Source: Thermobifida halotolerans
GTDB lineage: Bacteria; Actinomycetota; Actinomycetes; Streptosporangiales; Streptosporangiaceae
Length of the DNA: 64,000 nucleotides
NCBI RefSeq assembly: GCF_003574835.2
Contig: NZ_CP063196.1
Location: 1,178,001 to 1,242,000, forward strand
Direction: 5' to 3'
Positions within the stretch are counted from its first letter, which is position 1. Every line of letters begins with the position of its first letter. The position numbers and the translations under genes were made by a program. Shown here one piece after another: positions 1 to 6,440 of the stretch. The notes under the pieces are model-generated. The model saw nothing but the letters and a program-made list of their open reading frames with translations, made no database searches and had not been told where the DNA came from.

Positions 1-339
1 GCCGACGCCTCCCCCGAGCAACTCAAGGCCGAGCACGCGGGCGACCGCATCACCCTGTCCTTCGACCGCGCCGAGGAAGCGGCGGCGGCCCTGCCCCGCC
101 TGCTGGGACTCGCGGCAGGAGCGCGCGGCGAACGCATTGGCGAGTGCGTCGTCCTGGAAGCCGACGGCGGCTCCCGGAGCGCCGCGAAACTGCTGCGCGT
201 CCTCGACGAGGAGGGGGTCCAGCCCGTCGGCGTCGAGATCGCCCGCCCCACCCTCGACGACGTCTTCCTCAACCTGACCGGCCGCAGCCTCCGCGACGCC
301 GCGGCCGCCCCGACCGCAGAACAGGAGACCGTGGCATGA
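1..339 (+). CDS. ABC transporter ATP-binding protein, C-terminal part (partial)
   Basis: This is the 3' end of an ATP-binding cassette protein whose start lies left of the window; about 112 residues are visible, after the nucleotide-binding core. The segment ends in a regulatory tail containing the motif RPTLDDVFLNLTGR, which is typical of the C-terminus of DrrA/CcmA-type drug-exporter ATPases. Its TGA stop overlaps the ATG of the next gene (ATGA), so the two are translationally coupled and should form one exporter. No Walker motifs can be checked because they are outside the window. The substrate is unknown. Confidence 0.8.
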   Translation, partial: ADASPEQLKAEHAGDRITLSFDRAEEAAAALPRLLGLAAGARGERIGECVVLEADGGSRSAAKLLRVLDEEGVQPVGVEIARPTLDDVFLNLTGRSLRDAAAAPTAEQETVA

Positions 340-1088
340 CCACCACGTTCCTCACCGACACCACCACCGTCTTCGTCCGGGAACTGCGGCCGGTGCTGCG
401 CGACCCGTTCTCGGTGATCTTCACGATGGTGCAGCCGCTGTTCTTCCTGGCGCTGTTCGCGCCGCTGCTGCCCCAGACCACGGGCGGGCAGTCGGCGCTG
501 CAGTGGTTCGTCCCCGGCATCGTCGTCATGTCGTGCCTGTTCGCCACGTCCACCACCGGATCGAACCTGCTGTTCGAGATGCAGACCGGGGCGCACGAGC
601 GCATGCTGGTCTCGCCGCTGCGCCGCTCCGCGCTGATCGTGGGCCGGGCGCTGAAGGAGATCGTGCCGGTGCTCGCGCAGACCGCGCTCATCGTCGCCGC
701 GACCGTGCCGTTCGGTTTCCGCCCGCATCCGCTGGGGACGGTCGGCGGGCTGCTGATCCTCGGCGTGTTCAGCATCGGGTTGGGCGCGCTGTCCTACACG
801 CTGGCGCTGGCCGCGAAGAACACGGAGTGGCTGTTCTGGGCGGTCCAGCAGACCCTGCTGTTCCCGCTGATGCTGCTCGCCGGGATGCTGCTGCCGGTGG
901 AGAACGGTCCCGGCTGGCTGCGGGCGCTGTCCCGGCTCAACCCGCTGACCTACGTCGTCGACGCGCAGCGCGCCCTGTTCAACGGCGACCTCATCACCCC
1001 GGCCGTCGCCTGGGGCGCGCTGGCGGCCGCGGCGACGGCCGCGGTGGGCCTGTGGGTGGGCATCACCGCGATGCGCCGCGCGAACTGA
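336..1088 (+). CDS. ABC-2 type (DrrB-like) transporter permease
   Basis: A 250-residue integral membrane protein, the partner of the preceding ATPase with a 4-bp ATGA overlap. It starts with a short cytoplasmic N-terminus (ELRPVLRDPF) followed by about six hydrophobic segments, the normal layout and length of ABC-2 permeases. The segment PLTYVVDAQRALFNG near residue 210 is characteristic of the DrrB/ABC2_membrane family. Together they probably export a drug or lipid-like compound. The family is certain; the substrate is not predictable. Confidence 0.85.
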   Translation: MTTTFLTDTTTVFVRELRPVLRDPFSVIFTMVQPLFFLALFAPLLPQTTGGQSALQWFVPGIVVMSCLFATSTTGSNLLFEMQTGAHERMLVSPLRRSALIVGRALKEIVPVLAQTALIVAATVPFGFRPHPLGTVGGLLILGVFSIGLGALSYTLALAAKNTEWLFWAVQQTLLFPLMLLAGMLLPVENGPGWLRALSRLNPLTYVVDAQRALFNGDLITPAVAWGALAAAATAAVGLWVGITAMRRAN

Positions 1089-1193
1089 CTCACCCGGAAC
1101 GGTGCCGCCGCGCTGGAGGGGCGGCCCCGCCTTCGTTTCAGACCAGAGAGCGACCGTCGGGACCTCGACCAGCCAGAGCAGTGAAAGGTGACA

Positions 1194-1760
1194 ATGATGA
1201 GCGAGAAGAACGGGAACGCGGCCGCCAGCGAACCGGCCGACGCGCTGACCGCCGCGGACGAGCGCGCCGACCTGCTGGAGGCACTGGCCACGCAGCGGCA
1301 CTTCCTTCGGTTCACCACCCGGGGGCTCACCGACGAGCAGGCCGGGCTGCGGACCACCACCAGCGAACTGTGCCTGGGCGGGCTGGTCAAGCACGTCACC
1401 GCGATTGAGCGGACCTGGGTGGACTTCATCCTGGACGGTCCGTCGGCGATGGGCGACTTCACCGCCATGACCGAGGCCGACCGGGCCCGGAGGGCCGACG
1501 AGTTCCGGTTGCTGCCCGGCGAGACACTGGCCGGTGTGCTGGCCGACTACGCCGAGACGGCCCGCCGCACCGACGAGACGGTCGCCGCCCTGCCCGACCT
1601 GGACGCGGCCCGCCCGCTGCCGAGGGCCCCGTGGTTCGAGCCCGGCGCGCGGTGGTCCGCCCGCCGGGTGCTGGTGCACATCATCGCCGAGACCGCCCAG
1701 CACGCCGGCCACGCCGACATCATCCGCGAGTCCCTGGACGGCGCCAAGAGCATGGGGTGA
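1194..1760 (+). CDS. DinB-family (DUF664) four-helix protein
   Basis: A protein of about 188 residues of the DinB/YfiT-like superfamily, small four-helix bundles that bind a divalent metal through three histidines and often act as thiol transferases or detoxification proteins. Candidate metal ligands are the His in GGLVKHVTAIERTW and those in HIIAETAQHAGHADI near the C-terminus. An in-frame ATG at 1197 and a GTG at 1188 are alternative starts; the AAAGG at 1184-1188 favours 1194 or 1197. It follows the exporter by about 105 bp and is probably a separate unit, closed by the hairpin at 1779-1818. Substrate unknown. Confidence 0.8.
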   Translation: MMSEKNGNAAASEPADALTAADERADLLEALATQRHFLRFTTRGLTDEQAGLRTTTSELCLGGLVKHVTAIERTWVDFILDGPSAMGDFTAMTEADRARRADEFRLLPGETLAGVLADYAETARRTDETVAALPDLDAARPLPRAPWFEPGARWSARRVLVHIIAETAQHAGHADIIRESLDGAKSMG

Positions 1761-1778
1761 CCTGCCGCTGCCGACGCA

Positions 1779-1818
1779 GGGCGCCGCGGCCCCGCCGCGA
1801 AGCGGGGCCGCGGCGCCC
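1779..1818 (+). terminator. Perfect 17-bp hairpin after the DinB gene
   Basis: Two 17-nt arms (1779-1795 and 1802-1818) are exact reverse complements around a 6-nt loop, 18 bp past the DinB stop. A ggggtttt tract follows about 15 nt later. The rest of 1819-2035 shows no convincing gene. Confidence 0.8.
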
Positions 1819-2035
1819 GCGCGGGCCGCGGGGTTTTGCGCTCGTCGAAGGCGACGTCGCGGGCATCGCCGTGGTGCCGGGCGGGGCTGGGCGGAGTCTG
1901 CGAGGGGTTCTCCGCGGGCCGGGGTCCGTAGGCGTGGAAGGCCCGGCGCCGCTCGGGGACGGTCGCGGGCGGGTCAGCGGCGGGACCACCGCGTTCGGGG
2001 CGCCGGTGCCGGGCACGCGACGGCCTGTGCTCCGG

Positions 2036-2458
2036 TCACCGCTGGGACCGCGCCAGTTCGGCCAGGTCCGCGTAGCGGACGACCGATCCGCCCGCGCCCC
2101 AGGTGCCGTCGGGCTGCTCGTGGACCAGCACCCACACCCGAAGCGCCTCGGATGCCTCCAGTCCGGCGGCCTTGAGCACGACCGAGGCCACGTCGGCGAC
2201 CAGGCCCTCCCGGCGGCGCTGCGACAGCGCCCCCTCCGGCACGGTGACGTCGACCCGGAAGCGCGGCTCGCCGTCCTCGGCGGTGGTCTGGGCGCCCTCG
2301 GGGAGTTCGTGCAGGTAGCTCCACGACTGCGCGCGGAAGAAGGGCGTGTCGGGGGCGCCCTCCCAGCGCAGCAGGGTCCGGGCGAGTTCCTGCTGCACGT
2401 CCGCGCGGCCCTGCGGGGTGAGGCTTCCGGCGGGGGCGGTGAGCTGGATGATCGGCAT
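2036..2458 (-). CDS. Tautomerase/MIF-superfamily protein
   Basis: A 140-residue protein starting Met-Pro-Ile-Ile; after Met removal Pro-1 would be the catalytic base of the tautomerase superfamily. GAGGAG lies 7 nt upstream of the ATG at 2458, which decides this start over upstream in-frame codons. The length is about twice that of single-domain 4-oxalocrotonate tautomerases (about 62 residues), as in fused or MIF-like members. It is transcribed divergently from a TetR regulator across a 105-bp region with repeated operator-like sequences, so it is the obvious regulatory target. Substrate unknown. Confidence 0.75.
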   Translation of the reverse strand: MPIIQLTAPAGSLTPQGRADVQQELARTLLRWEGAPDTPFFRAQSWSYLHELPEGAQTTAEDGEPRFRVDVTVPEGALSQRRREGLVADVASVVLKAAGLEASEALRVWVLVHEQPDGTWGAGGSVVRYADLAELARSQR

Positions 2459-2493
2459 GGGCGTGCTCCTCACGGGCGGGACCGTCACCAGAT

Positions 2494-2544
2494 TATGACA
2501 GTCGTTATACCGTGGGACCACGGTAGCCTATGACAGTCGTTATA
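2494..2544. promoter_or_regulatory. Duplicated TetR-type operator between tautomerase and TetR genes
   Basis: The 16-mer TATGACAGTCGTTATA occurs identically at 2494-2509 and 2529-2544, in direct orientation 35 bp apart. Each copy is an imperfect inverted repeat (TATGAC/GTTATA). Between them lies the perfect palindrome TACCGTGGGACCACGGTA (8-bp arms, 2508-2525). These sequences fill the divergent promoter region and are much more AT-rich than the surroundings, as expected for operators of the adjacent TetR protein. Confidence 0.7.
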
Positions 2545-2562
2545 GTCAGAGGGAGTGGACAG

Positions 2563-3135
2563 ATGGCCGAGGAGAGCCAGGGGTCCCGCCAGCGCATCGT
2601 CGCGGGCGCGGCCGACATGATCCGCCGCCGCGGCCTGGCCGCCACCTCGGTGCGGGAACTCGCCGCGCACGCCGGGACGCCGCTCGGCTCCACCTACCAC
2701 TACTTCCCCGGCGGCAAGCAGCAGTTGGCCGCCGAGGCGGTGCGGTTCGCGGCCGACGCGGTGACCGCGGTACTGGAGAAGGAGTTGCGGGCCGGACCGG
2801 TCGCCGGACTGCGCGCGTTCCTGGCCTGGTGGCGGCGGACCCTGGTCGACAGCGACTACCGCGCGGGCTGCCCGGTCCTCGCCGTGGCCGTCGAGGAGCC
2901 CCCCGCCGACGGGACCCCGCAGGCGCTCGCCGCGGCCGCGGAGGCGTTCGCCGTCTGGGAGGACGTGCTCGCCCGAGCCCTGCGCGCGCACGGAACCGAC
3001 GCCGCCGAGGCCGCGCAGTCGGCGACCCTGGTCGTCGCCGCGGTCGAGGGCGCCGTCGCCCTGTGCCGGGCCCGACGCGACACCGCCCCCCTCGACGCGG
3101 TGGCCGCGCGCCTGGAGGCGCTGCTCGCCCGCTGA
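2563..3135 (+). CDS. TetR/AcrR-family regulator (LmrA/YxaF-like)
   Basis: A 190-residue transcription factor. The N-terminal helix-turn-helix is clear (residues about 8-55, ending in TPLGSTYHYFPGGKQQL), and the C-terminal ligand domain contains the CPVLAVAVE segment typical of the LmrA/YxaF subgroup. The ATG at 2563 has GGGAG about 7 nt upstream; an ATG at 2530 would begin inside the operator repeat and is less likely. It is divergent from the tautomerase gene and should repress that gene and itself through the repeated 16-mers. The inducer is unknown. Confidence 0.88.
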   Translation: MAEESQGSRQRIVAGAADMIRRRGLAATSVRELAAHAGTPLGSTYHYFPGGKQQLAAEAVRFAADAVTAVLEKELRAGPVAGLRAFLAWWRRTLVDSDYRAGCPVLAVAVEEPPADGTPQALAAAAEAFAVWEDVLARALRAHGTDAAEAAQSATLVVAAVEGAVALCRARRDTAPLDAVAARLEALLAR

Positions 3136-3163
3136 CCGCCGCGACGCGCGGCCGCGGGAGGCG

Positions 3164-3757
3164 TCAGGTGCGGACGCGGCGCGCCAGGTACAGGACCAGC
3201 GCGTAGGCGGCGGTGGCCGTCAGGGCGAAGACCAGGCCGGGCAGCAGTCCCGGCATGAGGAGGGCCTGTCCGGGCTGGGAGGGAGCCGGGAGGTCATCGA
3301 CGGAGACCCACGCCAATTCCCTCCGGTGGGAGGAGCCGAGTCCCCACTCCCACCGGAGGGCCAGTTCACTGCCCAGGAAGGTGGCGGAGGCGAACAGCAC
3401 CAGCCCCACGGCCAGGGCGAGCAGGCCGGACGCCGTGCGCGCCGCCGCCGTCGCCTGGGGCTCGCCGCGTGCGCGCCACAGCAGGACGGCGTAGCAGCCG
3501 CCGACGGCCAGGGCGGGCACGGAACCGCTGGACAGGACGGTGCCGACAAACGTCGTGCCTCTGCACAGGTCCTCGTACCAGGGGGTGAGGTCCCCGTAGG
3601 GACCGGCGCAGACGGGGAACCGGGCGGTGAAGAAGACGTAGCCCGTCAGGCCGCCCAGGAGGAAGGCGCCGCAGCACAGGACCAGGCCGACGAGTCCGGC
3701 GATCACGACGTCGCCCGGACGCGAGGCGAATCCGGTGGCGGGAGGGTCGGTGCTCAC
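3164..3757 (-). CDS. Four-helix integral membrane protein of unknown function
   Basis: A 197-residue hydrophobic protein with four likely membrane segments (about residues 18-44, 70-95, 105-130 and 165-192). An external loop after the first segment holds two cysteines (FPVCAGPYGDLTPWYEDLC). It starts at a GTG with GGAG 7 nt upstream. I do not recognise a family. It lies downstream of the azole-peptide operon but is separated from it by a strong hairpin (3848-3883), so I treat it as an independent gene; a role in immunity cannot be excluded. It converges on the TetR gene. Confidence 0.7.
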   Translation of the reverse strand: MSTDPPATGFASRPGDVVIAGLVGLVLCCGAFLLGGLTGYVFFTARFPVCAGPYGDLTPWYEDLCRGTTFVGTVLSSGSVPALAVGGCYAVLLWRARGEPQATAAARTASGLLALAVGLVLFASATFLGSELALRWEWGLGSSHRRELAWVSVDDLPAPSQPGQALLMPGLLPGLVFALTATAAYALVLYLARRVRT

Positions 3758-3847
3758 ACGTGCTCCAGGAGGCTGCCGAGGTGCTCTGGGGGGCGGGTCC
3801 CGAAGCTATCGGAGCGGCCCCGGCCGTTTCCAGGGGATGGCCGGTGT

Positions 3848-3883
3848 GGGCCACCGGGGCGGGGCGTCCGGCCCCGGTGGCCC
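3848..3883 (-). terminator. Perfect 13-bp hairpin ending the azole-peptide operon
   Basis: GGGCCACCGGGGC (3848-3860) pairs exactly with GCCCCGGTGGCCC (3871-3883) around a 10-nt loop, in the 145-bp gap downstream of the last operon gene. It marks the likely 3' end of the leftward transcript that begins near 17.7 kb. Confidence 0.75.
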
Positions 3884-3902
3884 GCGGCCCCGCGCTCCCG
3901 AG

Positions 3903-4175
3903 TCACTCCTCGCGGCGTTCCGGCGCCGCCTGCGGGGCCTCGTCCGGGTCCGGCAGCGGGCCGGTGTGGCGCTCCACCGCGTCCAGGTAGATGCGGTCGG
4001 CGCGCTCCTGGGCGCGCTCCTGCGCCTCCAGTCGCAGGCGCAGCCGTTCGGTCTTCTCCCGTTCGCGCAGCAGGGCGCGCTGGTGGGACCGGTGGATCGC
4101 CTGACCGACGGCGGTGACGATCCACACGCCGAACATCATCAGGAACACGGAGAGCACGGTGAGGAGCGTCTCCAC
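3903..4175 (-). CDS. Small membrane-anchored coiled-coil protein
   Basis: A 90-residue protein starting at GTG, 7 bp after the metalloprotease gene. The N-terminus is one hydrophobic segment (about residues 3-24, LLTVLSVFLMMFGVWIVTAV). It is followed by a highly charged Arg/Glu-rich helix (about residues 30-70) that looks like a coiled coil, and a Pro-rich tail. It is the last gene before the operon terminator. No family is recognised. Its tight spacing suggests a role linked to the peptide pathway, such as anchoring the protease or exporter; this is inference only. Confidence 0.65.
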   Translation of the reverse strand: METLLTVLSVFLMMFGVWIVTAVGQAIHRSHQRALLREREKTERLRLRLEAQERAQERADRIYLDAVERHTGPLPDPDEAPQAAPERREE

Positions 4176-4182
4176 GTCTTTC

Positions 4183-5418
4183 TCACGACTCCTTTCCGCG
4201 GCCGCGCCGCAGGAACCAGCGGATGAGGAGAGCCAGCAGCACGCCCTCGGCGGTCAGTGCCAGCACGGCCCACAGCGGCCCCCACAGTTCGGCGAGGGTC
4301 AGGTACCAGACGGCGATGACGCCCACGGCCGCCGGGCCCAGGACCGCCGTGGCCAGCAGGGCGTAGCCGGAGTGGACGATCCGGGCCCGCACCGGGTAGT
4401 CGCCCGCGCGGCCCCGCAGCAGGTGCCCGACGAACCGCAGCGTGTGCCGCTGCAGGTGCAGCGTGGACAGTGCGTGGGCCAGCATGTGGTAGCCGTCCAG
4501 CCCCAGCACGGGCACCAGGTTGACCAGCGTGGCGACCGTGCCGAAGAACAGCACCGCCCCGGCCAGCCCGTGCCACCAGCCCGACTGCGGCCCCCACAGC
4601 CACAGCGCCGCCACGGGCAGCAGCGCCACGAGGTTGACGTAGACCCCCGCGAAGGAGGTCGCCACCCGCTGCCACGTCTTCGGAAACAGCACCTGGTCGT
4701 CGGTCTTGCAGTACAGCGCCACCAGGGGCAGCCGCCACATCAGCCCGATCTCGCCGGGCCGCCCCCCGTAGCGGTGGCAGGCCACCCCGTGCCCGTACTC
4801 GTGCGCGCCCATCATCGCCCACACGACCAGCAGCGACACCACGGCGACACTCCACGGGGCGGGCGCGCCCGTGAACGCCGCGTACAGCTCCCGCCACGAC
4901 AGCAGCGCGTAGCCGCAGGCCAGCGTCCCGAGCAGGGTGAGCGGGGCCGCCACGGGAAGCGCGAACAGCCAGCCGACCGCCCGCGCCACGGCGGGCACCG
5001 CCTCGGCCGCGCCGCGCAGCGGCAGCCGCCACCGCAGCGGCGACCTGCCCTCCGCGCGGCGGGCCGCCTCGGCCGAGGCCCGCACCCGGTCCAGCAGTTC
5101 GGGCGCGGCCCCCTCCAGCAGGCCGCGCGCCTCCAGCATCCCCAGCAGGGAGCGCCAGTGCTCGGCGGCCAGGCGGCGGCCGAAGCGGGCCGCGTACTCG
5201 GCGCCGATCGCGGACAGCGGCGCGCTTCCGTCCAGCCGCGCGACCAGGAACGCCTCGCGTTCGCCCACCCGCAGGAACGCCCCGGTGTCGCGGTCGCCGA
5301 CGACGTGGATCCGCCGCGGCCCCTCCCACAGGGGCGGGCCCACCCGCACGCTCGGACGCAGCCGGGGACGGGTCCGGTCGAGCCACCCGTCCTCGACCGC
5401 GGCCTCGGCGGCGGTCAC
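4183..5418 (-). CDS. PqqD-like/M50-type membrane zinc metalloprotease
   Basis: A 411-residue protein. The N-terminal 130 residues look like a PqqD/RiPP-recognition winged helix (segment FLVARLDGSAPLSAI then WRSLLGMLEARGLLEG). A multi-pass membrane domain follows, carrying the zinc motif HEYGH (in AMMGAHEYGHGVACHRYGG) and the second site-2-protease motif NLVPVLGLDGYH, so both metal-ligand motifs of peptidase family M50 are present. The GTG start overlaps the upstream stop as GTGA. In this operon it is the only protease, so it is the best candidate for removing the leader peptide or processing the peptide at the membrane. That assignment is inferred from context. Confidence 0.82.
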   Translation of the reverse strand: MTAAEAAVEDGWLDRTRPRLRPSVRVGPPLWEGPRRIHVVGDRDTGAFLRVGEREAFLVARLDGSAPLSAIGAEYAARFGRRLAAEHWRSLLGMLEARGLLEGAAPELLDRVRASAEAARRAEGRSPLRWRLPLRGAAEAVPAVARAVGWLFALPVAAPLTLLGTLACGYALLSWRELYAAFTGAPAPWSVAVVSLLVVWAMMGAHEYGHGVACHRYGGRPGEIGLMWRLPLVALYCKTDDQVLFPKTWQRVATSFAGVYVNLVALLPVAALWLWGPQSGWWHGLAGAVLFFGTVATLVNLVPVLGLDGYHMLAHALSTLHLQRHTLRFVGHLLRGRAGDYPVRARIVHSGYALLATAVLGPAAVGVIAVWYLTLAELWGPLWAVLALTAEGVLLALLIRWFLRRGRGKES

Positions 5419-6440
5419 GCCGCCTCCGCCGGGACGCGTTCGGCGAGCGCCCGCTCGACCAGGTAGGACAGGTACACCTCGTCCAGGATGGCCGCGCCCA
5501 GCCGGTTGTTGGTCATGTGGATGTAGGAGCTGAGCAGCACGGCGGCCAGGTCCTCGGGCGCGTCGACGGGCGCGGCGGCCGAGCCGCGCCGGCTGAACTC
5601 CAGCTCCCCGCGGGCCGCGGCCCCGGTCACCTTCTGGTGCAGCTCGGCGCAGTGGTCCAGCCACCGCCGCTCGATCCGGGAGCGCGTCGCCTCACCGCCC
5701 GGCGCGGTGACGGCGCGGATGCGGTCGACGCGGGCCAGCAGCGAGTCGCGGGTGCGCGCGAAGCTCTTGTCGAAGGACGCCAGGTGCTCGTCGGAGGGCC
5801 GCTCGTAGGAGGACTCCCAGAAGGCGCGGTAGCGCCGGAAGAACCGCAGCACCGCCGCGTCGTCGCGCAGGAAGGAGTAGGCGCTCATCAGCGACAACTG
5901 GGTCGCCAGGCCCAGCAGCACCGGCCGCACGTGGGTGTTGGAGAACGCCAGCAGCTCGGCCACCACGTCGCTGGAGTGCTCGAAGTGCCACTCGGCGATG
6001 TCCATGCCCACCGGACCGCCGTAACGCCCCAGCTCCTGCTCGTAGGGCCGCTGCTCGACGGTGTTGTTGGGACGAAGCGGGATGGCCCCGGCCGCCCCGT
6101 ACTCGGCCTGCCACCGCTCCTCGCCGTACTCGGCGACGAACATCTGCCGGTACAGCTCGTCCAGGCCCTCGGAGTCGGTGTCGTACAGGGCGGGGCGCCT
6201 GCGCAGGAAGTCCTCCAGGGCGCGCCGGGCGCGCTCGGCGACCTCCTCGCGCAGCGACGCCTCGCGCGGCTTGAACCGGACCCGCAGGTGCGGTCCCTCC
6301 AGCCAGTACTTGATGAAGAACCAGCCGCTGATCCTGCCCTCGGCGCGCAGTTCGGCGACCAGGGGGCGGACGGCCTCGACCACGATCGGGTTGGCGTCGC
6401 TGGCGTAGAAGACGTGGAATGCCACCCACTCATCGGACAT
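5415..6440 (-). CDS. LanB-type elimination domain protein (SpaB_C, thiopeptide-type)
   Basis: A 341-residue stand-alone SpaB_C/TIGR03891-type protein. Characteristic segments are the N-terminal WVAFHVFYASDANPIVV, the basic FIKYWLEGPHLRVRFKP and the C-terminal HMTNNRLGA. In split LanB systems (TbtC in thiomuracin, GodG in goadsporin) such proteins remove glutamate from glutamylated Ser/Thr to leave dehydroalanine or dehydrobutyrine; close relatives (TbtD, TclM) instead form the pyridine ring. The ATG at 6440 has GGAAGGGA upstream and overlaps the LanB gene by 11 bp. Only one such protein is present, so I assign elimination rather than cycloaddition. Confidence 0.85.
   Translation of the reverse strand: MSDEWVAFHVFYASDANPIVVEAVRPLVAELRAEGRISGWFFIKYWLEGPHLRVRFKPREASLREEVAERARRALEDFLRRRPALYDTDSEGLDELYRQMFVAEYGEERWQAEYGAAGAIPLRPNNTVEQRPYEQELGRYGGPVGMDIAEWHFEHSSDVVAELLAFSNTHVRPVLLGLATQLSLMSAYSFLRDDAAVLRFFRRYRAFWESSYERPSDEHLASFDKSFARTRDSLLARVDRIRAVTAPGGEATRSRIERRWLDHCAELHQKVTGAAARGELEFSRRGSAAAPVDAPEDLAAVLLSSYIHMTNNRLGAAILDEVYLSYLVERALAERVPAEAA

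Noticed and set aside
3366-3854. Alternative leftward frame overlapping the four-helix membrane protein
   Set aside because: It has Arg/Pro-rich composition without hydrophobic segments; the frame 3164-3757 has a GTG with Shine-Dalgarno sequence and clear membrane helices.
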